A stretch of DNA of 50,460 bases from Rhodobacterales bacterium HKCCSP123 (GCA_015689745.1 WVSO01000017.1:1-50460), one strand, 5' to 3'; positions 16,332 to 27,885 are shown, numbered from the stretch's first letter. Translations and numbers: made by a program. Notes: generated by a model not told the origin, from the sequence alone.

Positions 16332-18281
16332 ATGAGCCTGCCTCCCGGATTCCTCGACGAGTTGCGCAACCGTGTCTCGATCTCCCAGGTCGCAGGCCGC
16401 AAGGTGATCTGGGACACCCGGAAGTCGAACCAGGCCAAGGGCGACCTCTGGGCACCCTGCCCTTTTCACCAGGAAAAGACCGCCAGCTTTCACGTCGATG
16501 ACCGCAAGGGGTTCTACTACTGCTTCGGATGCCACGCGAAGGGCGACGCGATCCGCTTCGTGCAGGAGACCGAGAATGTCGGCTTCATGGAGGCGATCGA
16601 GATGCTCGCCCGCGAGGCCGGGATGCAGATGCCCGCACCTGATCCACAAGCGGCCCGGAAGGCCGACCGCAACACCGAGCTTGCCCGCGCGACCGAGGCC
16701 GCCGTCGCCCATTTCCGGCTGCAGCTGAAGACGCAAGGCGCGGCCGAGGCGCGCGCCTACCTCGATCGGCGCGGGCTCGACCAGGCCACGCTCGACCGGT
16801 TCGAGATCGGGTTCGCGGCGGATGCCTGGCAGGGGCTGTGGGATGCGCTCAAGTCCAAGGGCTTTTCGGATGAGGTGCTGCTCGAGGCGGGGTTGGCCAA
16901 GCCCAGCCAGAAGGGCGGCAAGCCTTATGACACCTTCCGAGGGCGGATCATGTTCCCGATCCGCGACCCGCGCGGGCGCTGCATCGCCTTCGGTGGTCGG
17001 GCGATGGACCCGAACGACAGCGCGAAATACCTGAACTCGCCCGAGACGGCGCTCTTCGACAAGGGCCGTACGCTCTACAACCACGGTCCCGCTCGGGAGG
17101 CCGCGGGCAAAGGCCAGCCACTGATCGTGGCCGAAGGCTACATGGACGTGATCGCGCTGGTGCGCGCGGGTTTCGAGGCGGCGGTCGCGCCCCTTGGCAC
17201 GGCGATTACCGAGGACCAGCTGCGCCTTCTGTGGCGCATCGCGGACGAGCCGATCATCGCGCTGGACGGCGACACCGCGGGCCTGCGCGCCGCGATGCGG
17301 CTCGTCGACCTGGCGCTCCCGATGCTCGAGGCCGGAAAGACGCTTCGCTTCTGCATCCTGCCCGAGGGACAGGACCCCGATGACCTGTTGAAGGCACGGG
17401 GGCCCGAGGCGATGCACGCGCTTCTGGAGGGGGCCGAGCCGCTGGTGCGGATGCTCTGGCGGCGCGAGACGGAGGGCCGGGTCTTCGACACGCCCGAGCG
17501 GCGCGCGGCGCTCGACCGCAGCCTGCGGCAGGCGATCTCCCGCATCCCCGACCAGGGTCTTCGCCGCCACTACGGCGAAGCCGTGGGCGAACTGCGCCGC
17601 GTTCTCTTTCGTCCGCCCGAAAGGCAGATGCCGGGCCGGGGCGGCTGGCCTCGTGGCCATGGCCGGGGTTTTGCCGAAGCCCAGGCCCCGCTGGCCGAGA
17701 CGCGCAGCTCGGCCCTGGGGTCAGGCGCGCTTTCGGCGGATGATCTCAGGGTAACGCTGATCCTCGCCACGCTGTACCGCTACCCGGAGCTGCTGGACCG
17801 GTTCGAAAGCGACCTCGACCGCCTGAGACCCCGCCACCCCGACCATGCGGCGCTTGCGGACCTTCTTCTGGCGACCGAGGCCGCCGACGCCGATGGCGTG
17901 GCGGCGGACTGTGCCGCCCGGGGCCTCGGCCGTACCCTTGAAAGCCTGCTCGGGATGGCCCATCTGCGCATATCGCCGGTTCTTCAAGGTGCGCCGTTGC
18001 CGGAAAAGGCCATCACGACCCTCACCGAGGAGTTCGCCAAGTATCATGCCGCCCGCGCGCTTGAGGCCGAGATGTCCGAGGCCCTCGAAGACCTCGAGGC
18101 CGCCGAAGAGGGCGATCCGCGCCTCGTGCGCCGCCTGAACCACGCGGTACAGAGCCGGATCAAGGCCGGCCGACCGGCTGCCGGTGACGGGACCGGCGCT
18201 GTCAGCGAAGACACAACGGCGCTGTCGCAAGGGTTGCGTGCCTTGATAGAGGCGCGCGTCTGGGAGAAGAAAAGCCGGTAA
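16332..18281 (+). CDS. dnaG: DNA primase
   Basis: A 649-aa primase that makes RNA primers at replication forks and works with DnaB helicase. The CHC2 zinc ribbon is clear: Cys43, His46, Cys64 and Cys67. The Toprim core has EGYMD (Glu268-Asp272) and ALDGDTAG (Asp312, Asp314), which bind magnesium. The C-terminal region from about 440 is the helicase-interaction part. The start [11 protein letters not shown] at 16332 matches the family; the 40 upstream codons are unrelated. It precedes rpoD by 112 bp, a remnant of the classical macromolecular-synthesis arrangement without rpsU. Confidence 0.95.
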   Translation: MSLPPGFLDELRNRVSISQVAGRKVIWDTRKSNQAKGDLWAPCPFHQEKTASFHVDDRKGFYYCFGCHAKGDAIRFVQETENVGFMEAIEMLAREAGMQMPAPDPQAARKADRNTELARATEAAVAHFRLQLKTQGAAEARAYLDRRGLDQATLDRFEIGFAADAWQGLWDALKSKGFSDEVLLEAGLAKPSQKGGKPYDTFRGRIMFPIRDPRGRCIAFGGRAMDPNDSAKYLNSPETALFDKGRTLYNHGPAREAAGKGQPLIVAEGYMDVIALVRAGFEAAVAPLGTAITEDQLRLLWRIADEPIIALDGDTAGLRAAMRLVDLALPMLEAGKTLRFCILPEGQDPDDLLKARGPEAMHALLEGAEPLVRMLWRRETEGRVFDTPERRAALDRSLRQAISRIPDQGLRRHYGEAVGELRRVLFRPPERQMPGRGGWPRGHGRGFAEAQAPLAETRSSALGSGALSADDLRVTLILATLYRYPELLDRFESDLDRLRPRHPDHAALADLLLATEAADADGVAADCAARGLGRTLESLLGMAHLRISPVLQGAPLPEKAITTLTEEFAKYHAARALEAEMSEALEDLEAAEEGDPRLVRRLNHAVQSRIKAGRPAAGDGTGAVSEDTTALSQGLRALIEARVWEKKSR

Positions 18282-18290
18282 GCGCCCTAT

Positions 18291-18307
18291 GCGAATCAGT
18301 GATTCGC
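18291..18307. promoter_or_regulatory. GANTC-containing palindrome upstream of rpoD
   Basis: GCGAATCA-G-TGATTCGC is a perfect 8-bp inverted repeat with a 1-nt centre. Each arm contains a GANTC site (18292-18296 and 18301-18305), the target of the alphaproteobacterial cell-cycle methylase CcrM. It sits 87 bp before the rpoD ATG. Confidence 0.45.
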
Positions 18308-18393
18308 GCTACATAAGTTGCATACGAAAAGGTTCGACTCGGTCTCGCACTCCGGTTGCACCCTCGCCACGCTACGCCAAAGGACAGTTGCCC

Positions 18394-20381
<1,988 letters not shown>

Positions 20382-20385
<4 letters not shown>

Positions 20386-20435
20386 GGTGGGCAATCCTGC
20401 TCACCACACCGGCTCGGCGGGCAGGTTTGCCCACC
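20382..20435. repeat. REP-like inverted pair overlapping the rpoD stop codon
   Basis: The first copy (20382-20405) reads GTAGGGTGGGC, AATCCT, GCTCACC. The second (20416-20435), read on the minus strand, is GGTGGGCAAACCTGCCCGCC and differs from the matching part of the first at three positions; its GTAG head is degenerate. The first 11 nt are identical to the element at 165-175 beside the RAYT gene. It may also terminate or stabilise rpoD mRNA. Confidence 0.65.
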
Positions 20436-20451
20436 GCGCGGAGCCTGACCA

Positions 20452-20685
20452 ATGACCGCCCTTCGCCGCCTGCTTGATCCGCTGCCGCTGAGCGTTCTGT
20501 TGATGGCCAGCCTGACCCTCGGCCTCGCCCCCTTCGCGCCGGAGCCGCACGTCTGGGAGAAGCTGAAGATGCTCGCGGCCGGCACCCTGACGCAACCGAT
20601 CGACATCTTCGACCTTGCGATGCACGGGCTGCCGTGGCTCCTTCTGCTGCTCAAGCTGACCATCGGCCGTCCGGCACGCGGCTGA
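20452..20685 (+). CDS. Small membrane protein
   Basis: A 77-aa protein with two hydrophobic stretches (about 13-28 SVLLMASLTLGLAPFA and 55-70 DLAMHGLPWLLLLLKLTIG) joined by a polar loop containing EPHVWEKLKMLAAGTLTQPIDIFD. The HVWEKLKML and PIDIFD segments recall short uncharacterised Rhodobacterales proteins, some labelled RND-transporter-like. The ATG follows a weak purine-rich site. It stands between the rpoD REP pair and a HlyU-like gene. Confidence 0.7.
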   Translation: MTALRRLLDPLPLSVLLMASLTLGLAPFAPEPHVWEKLKMLAAGTLTQPIDIFDLAMHGLPWLLLLLKLTIGRPARG

Positions 20686-20751
20686 TCCGCGACCCTTTCC
20701 CGAAGGACCAAGGGCCGCTACCTTTGGCGAAACGACCAACCCGGAGGCCCC

Positions 20752-21021
20752 ATGTCCCTCTTCTCCAAGCTCTTCGGCGGCGGCGGAAAGCCTGCAAAGG
20801 ACCCCGAGGTCTACAAGGAGTTCCGCATCTTCCCCGAGCCGCAATCGGCCAGCGGGGGATATCGCCTTGCCGCCCGGATCGAGAAGGAGGTGGGCGGCGA
20901 GACCAAGGTCCATCACATGATCCGTGCCGACCAGATCCAGGACGCGGAAGAGGCCGAGGCCTTTTCCATCCGCAAGGCGAAGCAGCTGATCGACGAACAG
21001 GGTGAGCGGCTCTTCGGCTGA
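20752..21021 (+). CDS. hlyU: HlyU-like protein
   Basis: An 89-aa protein matching the HlyU family: FRIFPEPQSASGGYRLAARIEKEVGGETKVHHMIRADQIQDAEEAEAFSIRKAKQLIDEQG covers the whole domain. The family is named after the Vibrio haemolysin regulator, but these short alphaproteobacterial proteins have the fold without proven DNA binding, so a regulatory role is uncertain. GGAGG sits 7 nt before the ATG. It is followed by an AT-rich promoter region and a cytochrome c gene. Confidence 0.82.
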   Translation: MSLFSKLFGGGGKPAKDPEVYKEFRIFPEPQSASGGYRLAARIEKEVGGETKVHHMIRADQIQDAEEAEAFSIRKAKQLIDEQGERLFG

Positions 21022-21044
21022 CCGACGGTTCCGGCTCTTTTCCG

Positions 21045-21100
21045 CGCGACCATAAAATTATCATTGTTTATTATTGTGTTTGATATTCATTACTGTCGGC
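21045..21100 (+). promoter_or_regulatory. AT-rich promoter region of the cytochrome c gene
   Basis: About 50 bp of strongly AT-rich sequence (TAAAATTATCATTGTTTATT onwards) stands out in an otherwise GC-rich window, 45-95 bp before the ATG at 21143. TTGTTT and TATTCA-like hexamers are present. No regulator box was assigned. Confidence 0.45.
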
Positions 21101-21142
21101 GATAGCCTCGTCTTGCGCGAACGCAGCGAGATGGAGGAGCTC

Positions 21143-21574
21143 ATGCGACGCAGTCTTCTTGAAGTGGCGATTTCCGGTGTTGTTTTCCTCGGGGGCGCGC
21201 TCGGCGCGGCAGCCCAGGACACCGCGCCGGGATACACCGACTACGGCTTCAACCTGTTCCAGGAGAATTGCGCCGTCTGTCATGGCCAGTCCGGTCACGG
21301 AGACGGTTCCGTCGCCGAGCTTTTCGCGGTCCGTCCGCGCGATCTGTCCATGATGGCCACGGAGAACGGCGGTGTCTTCCCCTTCGAAGCGGTTGCCGCC
21401 TCGATCGACGGTCGACAGATGATCCGCGGCCACGGCAGCGAGATGCCCGTGTGGGGCAACGCCCTGTCAGCCGAGGCACAGGCCATGGTTCTGCCCAACA
21501 TGGAAACCGCCGAGGAGGTGGTCCAGGGCCGGATCCTCGCGATCACCTACTACCTGCAGTCGATCCAGAGGTAG
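21143..21574 (+). CDS. Periplasmic class I cytochrome c
   Basis: A 143-aa secreted monohaem cytochrome. The signal peptide is about residues 1-25 (cleaved near GAAA/QD), the haem site is CAVCH near residue 45, and GHGSEMPVWGN holds the probable axial Met. The Q-N-C-A-V-C-H-G-Q-S-G-H-G-D-G context is typical of small soluble c-type cytochromes of electron-transfer chains. ATG at 21143 has GGAGGA 5 nt upstream; an in-frame ATG 12 nt earlier is less well placed. The electron partner cannot be named from context. Confidence 0.85.
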   Translation: MRRSLLEVAISGVVFLGGALGAAAQDTAPGYTDYGFNLFQENCAVCHGQSGHGDGSVAELFAVRPRDLSMMATENGGVFPFEAVAASIDGRQMIRGHGSEMPVWGNALSAEAQAMVLPNMETAEEVVQGRILAITYYLQSIQR

Positions 21575-21607
21575 CGGCAAAACGGACAGCGCAGGGCCGC
21601 CGGGCCG

Positions 21608-22597
21608 TCAGGAACGCAGCCGCTGCAGGATGTCGGCGGCCGCGGAGTCCGGCGTCATCCGCCCCTCCGCGACGGCCTCCGCGGTCACCGCCATGGCCTC
21701 GCGCACCTGGGGATCGTCGCGCAGCCTCGACAGCAGGCCCGCGCGCACCTCCTCCTCGAACCAATGCGCGGCCTGCTCGGCGCGGCGGCGGTCCCACCAG
21801 CCGTGATCCTTGCGCCATCGGGCCAGCGCCTGCACTTCGGTCCAGGCCCCTTCCAACCCGTCGCCCGTCACCGCCGAGACCGGCATCGCCTTGGGAAAGC
21901 CCTCCGGGTCCTGAGGGCGCTTGCGCAAGAGGCGCAGCGCGCCGGCGTAATCGGCGACCGTGCGAGTGGCTGCAGGCTTCAGGTCGCCATCGGCCTTGTT
22001 TACGAGGACCAGGTCCGCGATCTCCATGATCCCGCGCTTCACCCCTTGCAACTCGTCGCCACCCGCGGGGGCAAGAAGCAACACGAAGAGATCGCACATC
22101 TCGGCGACCATGGTTTCGGACTGGCCCACGCCCACGGTCTCGATCAGCACCACGTCGAAGCCCGCCGCCTCGCAAAGTGTCACCGCCTCGCGTGTGCGGC
22201 GCGCGACGCCGCCCAGGTGCGAGGCCGAGGGTGAGGGCCGGATGAAGGCCGCGCGCTCGCGGCTGAGCCGTTCCATGCGCGTCTTGTCACCCAGGATCGA
22301 CCCGCCCGATCGGGACGAGGACGGATCGACCGCCAGAACGGCGACCTTCAGACCGGCCTCGACCAGCGCCATTCCGAAAGCCTCGATGAAGGTCGACTTC
22401 CCCACGCCGGGTGTCCCCGAAAGACCGATCCGCAAGGCCTGCCGGCCGTGGCCGCGCAACGTCTCGATCAGGGTGGTCGCCTGCGCGCGGTGATCGGACC
22501 GCGTGCTTTCCACCAGCGTGACGGCCCGCGCGAGCGCACGTCGATCACCCGCGAGAATGCGGGCGGCGAGATCGTCCTGTGGCGCGGCATCCGTCAT
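21608..22597 (-). CDS. meaB: MeaB/ArgK-type GTPase
   Basis: A 329-aa G3E-like GTPase that guards adenosylcobalamin loading and protects methylmalonyl-CoA (or ethylmalonyl-CoA) mutase. The P-loop GTPGVGKS spans 61-68, then VDPSSSRSGGSILGDKTRM, the switch ETVGVGQSE and the base-specificity VNKAD motif. The C-terminal helices include WWDRRRAEQAAHWFEEEVRAGL. The start at 22597 is set by family length, and the reading frame extends open far upstream by chance. No mutase gene is adjacent. It is divergent from hrpB across 189 bp. Confidence 0.9.
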   Translation of the reverse strand: MTDAAPQDDLAARILAGDRRALARAVTLVESTRSDHRAQATTLIETLRGHGRQALRIGLSGTPGVGKSTFIEAFGMALVEAGLKVAVLAVDPSSSRSGGSILGDKTRMERLSRERAAFIRPSPSASHLGGVARRTREAVTLCEAAGFDVVLIETVGVGQSETMVAEMCDLFVLLLAPAGGDELQGVKRGIMEIADLVLVNKADGDLKPAATRTVADYAGALRLLRKRPQDPEGFPKAMPVSAVTGDGLEGAWTEVQALARWRKDHGWWDRRRAEQAAHWFEEEVRAGLLSRLRDDPQVREAMAVTAEAVAEGRMTPDSAAADILQRLRS

Positions 22598-22786
22598 GGA
22601 AGGGTCGTCTTTCTTGCCTTGGGTCCGGCGCGGCGGGCCATCGTGCCGTGCCGGTCCCGTTATGTGCCCCGCTCGGACGGGGACTGTCCAGTCTCCGCGC
22701 CGAGGTCCGATGCCGCGGGGTGGCCTGTCGCGGCTTTGGTGTTGACGCCGCCGCGGGCGCCGTCTCTCCTTGGGGAGATCCGCATC

Positions 22787-25216
22787 TTGAGACGAGACCA
22801 CGCCGCCTTGGCCCTGCCCATCGACGATATCCTGCCCGCGCTGGCCGCGGCGCTGGCGGGCCATGGCCGCGCCGTCTTGCAGGCCCCGACGGGGGCGGGC
22901 AAGACGACGGGCGTTCCGCCCGCGCTGCTGCCCCATGTCACGGGCCGCATCGTGATGCTGGAGCCGCGCAGGCTGGCCGCGCGTGCGGCAGCCGAGCGCA
23001 TGGCCGAGATGATGGGCGAGGAGGTCGGCCGAACGGTCGGCTACCGCATCCGCGGTGAGCGCGCGGTCTCCGACGCAACGCGGATCGAGGTCGTGACCGA
23101 GGGCATCCTGACACGGATGCTGCAGGATGACCCCGAGCTGCCCGGCGTCGCCTGCGTGATCTTCGACGAATTCCACGAACGCTCGTTGAACGCCGATCTC
23201 GGGCTGGCGCTGGCGTGGGAGGTGCGACAGGCGCTGCGTCCGGACCTTTGGCTGGTCGTCATGTCGGCGACGCTGGACGCCGCACCCGTGGCGGCGCTGA
23301 TGGACGACGCGCCGCTCCTGACCTCCGAGGGGCGCGCCTGGCCGGTCGAGACGCGACACCTGGAGCGGCCCGCAGCACAGGGCGCACGGCTGGAGACGGA
23401 GGTGGCCGAGTTGGTCCTCCGCGCGCTGGAGGAGGCCGAGGGCGGGTGCCTCGTCTTCCTGCCCGGCGAGGGCGAGATCCGGCGCGTCGCGGCCCGGCTC
23501 GAGGGGCGCTTGCCCCGTGAGGTGCGCCTCCACGCACTGTATGGCGCGATGAAGATCGACGATCAGCGCGCGGCGATCCGGCCCGCGACCGAGGGGCGCA
23601 AGCTGGTACTCGCGACTGCCATCGCCGAAACCTCGCTCACGATCGAGGATATCCGGATCGTTGTCGACGCAGGTCGCGCCCGGCGGTCGCGGTTCGATCC
23701 CGGATCCGGCATGTCGCGGCTGGTCACGGAACCGGTGAGCCGGGCCGAGGCAGACCAGCGGCGCGGACGCGCGGGACGCGTCGCGGCCGGCGTCTGCTAC
23801 CGGATGTGGACGAAGGGGGCCGAAGGGGCCCTTCCCGCCTTTCCGCCCGCCGAGATCGAGGCGACGGACCTTGCCGCCCTCGCGCTGGAACTCGCGCTTT
23901 GGGGCGGGGCCGAGGGCCTCGCCTTCCTCACCCCGCCACCCGCGACCGCGCTGGCCGAGGCGCGGGCGCTCCTTGCCAACCTCGGAGCCCTGGATGACGC
24001 TGGCCGGATCACGGCGCATGGACGCAGTCTGGCGCGCCTGCCACTGCATCCGCGACTGGCGCACATGGTGGTAAGGGGCGGACCCGGCTCGGCACGGCTG
24101 GCGGCCCTCCTGGCAGAGCGTGACCCGCTTCGCGACCGGGGGACGGACCTTGCGCTGCGGATGCGGGCGCTCGAAGATCCGGGCGGGATGAACGCCGATC
24201 GCGGCGCGATCGCCCGCATCCTGCAGGAGGCGAAGCGACACAAGCGCCACGAGGGCGGCGCGCCCCTGTCGCTCGGGGCACGGGCAGCACTGGCCTACCC
24301 CGACCGGATCGGCCTGCGGCGCGAGGGAGACGCACCGCGCTACGTGCTGTCGGGAGGAAAGGGCGCGGCCCTTCCGGAGGGTGACGCGCTGGCCGCCCAG
24401 CGGCTGATCGTGGCGGTCGACCTCGACGGCGACCGGCGGGAAGCGCGCGTGCGGCAGGCGGCGGCCCTCTCCGAGGCGGAGCTGCGCGCCCTCTATGGCG
24501 ACCGCATAGGATGGGTCGATGCCTGCCACTGGTCGAAACGGCATCGGCGGGTCGAGGCGCGTCAGCAGGAACGCTTCGGCTCGCTGGTGCTGGATGACCG
24601 GATCTGGCGCGATGCGCCGGCCGAAGCGATGACCGCGGCGCTGATGGAGGGCATCCGTGACCTTGGACTTGAGGCGCTGAACTGGACGAAATCCGCGCGG
24701 CTTCTGCGCGCAAGGGTGGCGGTCTCGGGCGTGGCTGACGTCTCGGACGAGGCGCTTCTGGCCGCGCTCGAGGACTGGGCCGCGCCCTTTCTCGTGAAGG
24801 AACGCAGCGCAGCCGATCTCGCCCGTTTCGACCCGATCGAGGCGCTGCGCACATGGCTTGGCCATGCCGCGCTTCAGGAAGTGGAGCGGCTTGCGCCGGC
24901 GGCCTGGGACAGCCCGCTGGGACGGTCCATCGCGATCGACTACGCGGGTGAGGTGCCCGAGGTCGCGCTGCGCCTGCAAGAGGTCTTCGGCACGACGGTG
25001 CATCCCGTTGTCGGGCCGGACCGGGTACCACTGAAGATGGTGCTGCTCTCGCCGGCGGGACGACCGGTTCAGGTGACGACGGATCTACCCGGCTTCTGGG
25101 ATGGCACCTACGCCGATGTGCGCAAGGAGATGCGCGCACGCTATCCCAAGCATCCCTGGCCAGAAGACCCGAGAACCGCCGATCCGACCTTGCGGGCGAA
25201 GCCACGGGGGCGGTAG
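22787..25216 (+). CDS. hrpB: ATP-dependent helicase HrpB
   Basis: An 809-aa DExH-box RNA helicase-like protein of the HrpB family. Motif I is APTGAGKT (Lys39), motif II DEFHERS, motif III SAT, and motif VI QRRGRAGR. The HA2 and HrpB C-terminal domains follow and end with the family-typical PKHPWPEDP. The start is TTG at 22787 with GGGGAG 8 nt upstream, because family similarity begins just after (LPIDDILP); a GTG at 22739 is an alternative. The TAG stop is followed by GCCGGG, so the last bases match the head of the REP copies in the RAYT gene. The cellular role of HrpB is poorly known. Confidence 0.9.
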   Translation: MRRDHAALALPIDDILPALAAALAGHGRAVLQAPTGAGKTTGVPPALLPHVTGRIVMLEPRRLAARAAAERMAEMMGEEVGRTVGYRIRGERAVSDATRIEVVTEGILTRMLQDDPELPGVACVIFDEFHERSLNADLGLALAWEVRQALRPDLWLVVMSATLDAAPVAALMDDAPLLTSEGRAWPVETRHLERPAAQGARLETEVAELVLRALEEAEGGCLVFLPGEGEIRRVAARLEGRLPREVRLHALYGAMKIDDQRAAIRPATEGRKLVLATAIAETSLTIEDIRIVVDAGRARRSRFDPGSGMSRLVTEPVSRAEADQRRGRAGRVAAGVCYRMWTKGAEGALPAFPPAEIEATDLAALALELALWGGAEGLAFLTPPPATALAEARALLANLGALDDAGRITAHGRSLARLPLHPRLAHMVVRGGPGSARLAALLAERDPLRDRGTDLALRMRALEDPGGMNADRGAIARILQEAKRHKRHEGGAPLSLGARAALAYPDRIGLRREGDAPRYVLSGGKGAALPEGDALAAQRLIVAVDLDGDRREARVRQAAALSEAELRALYGDRIGWVDACHWSKRHRRVEARQQERFGSLVLDDRIWRDAPAEAMTAALMEGIRDLGLEALNWTKSARLLRARVAVSGVADVSDEALLAALEDWAAPFLVKERSAADLARFDPIEALRTWLGHAALQEVERLAPAAWDSPLGRSIAIDYAGEVPEVALRLQEVFGTTVHPVVGPDRVPLKMVLLSPAGRPVQVTTDLPGFWDGTYADVRKEMRARYPKHPWPEDPRTADPTLRAKPRGR

Positions 25217-25297
25217 GCCGGGACATGGGGGCCCTGCCCCCGTCACGCGCCGTGCGCGCGCGTCCCGGGATATCCGGGAAACGGAGAAGGACAGGCC

Positions 25298-27442
25298 ATG
25301 CGTGACGGGGCCAATGTGCCGCTGGTGAGGGAACTGGTGCTCGTGGGTGGCGGGCACACCCATGCGCTCGTCCTCCGCCGCTGGGGAATGAAACCCGTGC
25401 CGGGCGTGCGGCTGACACTCATCAACCCCGGACCGACTGCGCCCTATACCGGAATGTTGCCCGGCCATGTCGCGGGGCATTATCCGCGCGAGGCGCTTGA
25501 TATCGACCTCGTCCGGCTGGCGCGTTTTGCCGGTGCGCGGCTCATCCTCGGCGCCGCCAACCTGATCGACCCGGTGGCGCAGCGGGTGCAGGTCCCCGGG
25601 CGCGCACCCATCGCCTATGACCTGCTCTCGATCGACATCGGAATCACGTCCGACATGGCAGAGCTGCCGGGTTTTGCCGAGCATGGCATCGCCGCAAAGC
25701 CGCTCGGGCCCTTCGCGGATCGCTGGGCGTCCTATTGTGCTGGCGACGGGCCGGCGCGGGTCGCCGTCATCGGCGGCGGCGTGGCCGGGGTGGAGCTTGC
25801 GCTGGCCGCGGCACACCGGTTGCAGGGATCGGGGCGCGCGGCGGCGGTCACGGTGGTGGACCGGGGCGCATTGCTGGACGGGGCGCCGGAACGGGCGCGC
25901 GTGCGGCTGCGAGCGGCGCTGTCGGCGCATGGAATCGAGGTGATCGAGGGGCAGGCACCGGTCGAGGTGACGCGCGACGCCCTGCGGCTGGCCGATGGGC
26001 GCGAGATCGCCGCCGACCTGACCATCGGCGCGGCCGGCGCCGTGCCGCATCGGTGGCTGGCGGATTGCGGAATGGAGATGACCGGCGACGGTTTCATGGT
26101 GGTTGACGAAACGCTGCGCTCCGTCAGCCACCCCGCGGTCTACGGTGCCGGCGATTGCGTGCACCTGAGCCATGCGCCCCGGCCCAAGGCGGGGGTCTTC
26201 GCCGTGCGCGCGGCGCCCGTCCTGGCCTGGAACCTGCGCGCGGACCTGACCGGCGCGCAACGCCGCAGGTTCCGGCCGCAACGCGATTTCCTGAAGCTCG
26301 TGTCGCTGGGCGGCAGGGCCGCGCTGGCCGAGAAGGCCGGCCTCGTGCTGGCGGGTCCGGCGATGTGGCGCTGGAAGGACGGGATCGACCAGAGATTCAT
26401 GGAAAGGTTCCGCGACCTGCCCCGGATGCCCGCCCCGGTGGCACCGCGCGATGCCGCCCGTGGCGTGGCCGAGGAGCTGGCGGGCCCGCCCCCCTGCGGC
26501 GGTTGCGGTGCGAAGCTGGGCGCGGGAGCGCTGAGCGGTATCCTCGGCGGCGCGCCGGGCGATGACGCCGCTGTGCTCGAGGTCGGCGGCGCGCGACAGG
26601 TCATCTCGACAGACCACCTGCGCGGGTTCGCCGAGGACCCGGTGCTGGTCGCGCGGGCAACCGCGGTTCATGCGATGGGCGACATCTGGGCGATGGGTGC
26701 GCGCCCGCAGGCGGCGGTGGCCAACGTGATCCTGCCACGCATGGCGGCGCGGATGCAGGGCGCGTGGCTCGACGAGGTGATGGAGGCCGCGCGAGAGGTC
26801 TTCGCAGCCGAAGGGGCCGAGATCGTCGGCGGGCACTCTTCGATGGGGGCGGAACTGACGATCGGCTTCACGGTGACGGGCCTTCTCGGGGGGCGGGCGG
26901 TGACGCTGGAGGGCGCGCACCCGGGCGACGCGCTGGTGCTGAGCCGCGGGATCGGAACCGGCGTCGTGCTCGCAGGCGAGATGCGGATGCAGGCGGCGGG
27001 CGCCGAGGTCGCGGCCTGTTGGGGCCAGATGGTGACGCCGCAAGGCACGGCGGCGGCGATCCTCGGGCCGGCGGCCCATGCAATGACGGATGTGACGGGT
27101 TTCGGGCTTGCGGGGCATCTCGGCAACATCTGTGCCGCCTCGGGCGTCGGAGCGGAGGTGGCGCTGGACACCCTTCCGGTGCTGCCCGGCGCGCTGCGCC
27201 TGTCGGAGGCGGGGGTTCGCTCAACGCTTCATGACCAGAACCGGGCGGCGCTCGAAGGACGGGTGGCGGTGCCTGCAACGGCGCTTGCCGCGCTGGTTTT
27301 CGACCCGCAGACGGCAGGCGGATTGCTGGCCGCCGTGCCGGAGCGCGAGGCTGACAGGCTCGTGACCGGCCTGACCCAGGCGGGCTTCGATGCGGCGCGG
27401 ATCGGGCACGTCACGCAGGGCTCCGCCATCCGTTTCACCTAG
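25298..27442 (+). CDS. selD: SelD selenide,water dikinase fused to an N-terminal FAD oxidoreductase
   Basis: A 714-aa two-domain protein. Residues 1-380 form an NADH-dehydrogenase-like FAD enzyme (VLVGGGHTHALVL, then VIGGGVAGVE near 155-165 and the FAD-closing VYGAGDCVHL). Residues about 395-714 are selenophosphate synthetase, with the catalytic pair Cys403 and Lys406 in PCGGCGAK and ATP-binding GxGDDAAV and HSSMG segments. Selenophosphate serves selenocysteine and selenouridine synthesis. This fusion is known in proteobacteria. No selA, selB or mnmH gene is in the window. GGAGAAGGA precedes the ATG, and the stop overlaps the convergent lrp stop (CTAG). Confidence 0.92.
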   Translation: MRDGANVPLVRELVLVGGGHTHALVLRRWGMKPVPGVRLTLINPGPTAPYTGMLPGHVAGHYPREALDIDLVRLARFAGARLILGAANLIDPVAQRVQVPGRAPIAYDLLSIDIGITSDMAELPGFAEHGIAAKPLGPFADRWASYCAGDGPARVAVIGGGVAGVELALAAAHRLQGSGRAAAVTVVDRGALLDGAPERARVRLRAALSAHGIEVIEGQAPVEVTRDALRLADGREIAADLTIGAAGAVPHRWLADCGMEMTGDGFMVVDETLRSVSHPAVYGAGDCVHLSHAPRPKAGVFAVRAAPVLAWNLRADLTGAQRRRFRPQRDFLKLVSLGGRAALAEKAGLVLAGPAMWRWKDGIDQRFMERFRDLPRMPAPVAPRDAARGVAEELAGPPPCGGCGAKLGAGALSGILGGAPGDDAAVLEVGGARQVISTDHLRGFAEDPVLVARATAVHAMGDIWAMGARPQAAVANVILPRMAARMQGAWLDEVMEAAREVFAAEGAEIVGGHSSMGAELTIGFTVTGLLGGRAVTLEGAHPGDALVLSRGIGTGVVLAGEMRMQAAGAEVAACWGQMVTPQGTAAAILGPAAHAMTDVTGFGLAGHLGNICAASGVGAEVALDTLPVLPGALRLSEAGVRSTLHDQNRAALEGRVAVPATALAALVFDPQTAGGLLAAVPEREADRLVTGLTQAGFDAARIGHVTQGSAIRFT

Positions 27443-27870
27443 AGGGCACGGTCGAGTTTCGTCGAGAGATGGATCAGGCTTTCGGAGGAGCGAACGCCCT
27501 CGATCTCGCCGATCCGGTCAAGAACGGCGTCGAGCGCCGTGGTCGTGGGCGCGCCCACCTCGAGCAGCAGATCGACCCGGCCCGAGATGGTATGGATGCG
27601 CTCGACCTCGGCAATGGACTTGAGGCGGGCGAGGATGCCGGGCTGACTGCGCGGCTCTATCGAGACGAGCACGCTGGCCCGGATACGGCCCGCGCGCAGC
27701 GCCTCACCCAGGCGCAGCGTGTAGCCCGAGATCACGCCCGAGCTCTCCAGCCGCTCCAGCCGCGCCTGCGCGGTCGATCGCGCGACCTTGAGCCGACGCG
27801 CGATGACGGCGACCGACATGCGCGCATCGCCCGCCAGAAGCCGGAGGATATCGCGGTCGAGATCGTCCAT
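27439..27870 (-). CDS. Lrp/AsnC family transcriptional regulator
   Basis: A 143-aa regulator with an N-terminal winged helix-turn-helix (LDRDILRLLAGDARMSVAVIARRLKVARSTAQARLERLESSGVI, residues 3-46) and a C-terminal RAM/AsnC ligand-binding domain. The ATG at 27870 is chosen because the domain starts with MDDLDRDIL. It is divergent from a PLP-dependent decarboxylase, and two palindromes in the shared 130-bp spacer are natural operator candidates. It probably controls its own gene and the neighbour in response to an amino acid. Confidence 0.88.
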   Translation of the reverse strand: MDDLDRDILRLLAGDARMSVAVIARRLKVARSTAQARLERLESSGVISGYTLRLGEALRAGRIRASVLVSIEPRSQPGILARLKSIAEVERIHTISGRVDLLLEVGAPTTTALDAVLDRIGEIEGVRSSESLIHLSTKLDRAL

Positions 27871-27885
27871 GTCGGCCCTCCGCCG

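Noticed and set aside
22598-25003. Long N-terminal extension of the meaB frame (1131 aa in total) antisense to hrpB
   Set aside because: The part upstream of 22597 is antisense to a convincing HrpB gene and has no MeaB similarity.
25213-25248. REP-like element after hrpB (GTAGGCCGGG head)
   Set aside because: Only the 10-nt head matches; the following GGGGGCCCTGCCCCC pairing does not mirror the palindrome of the in-gene copies, so it is not annotated as a repeat.
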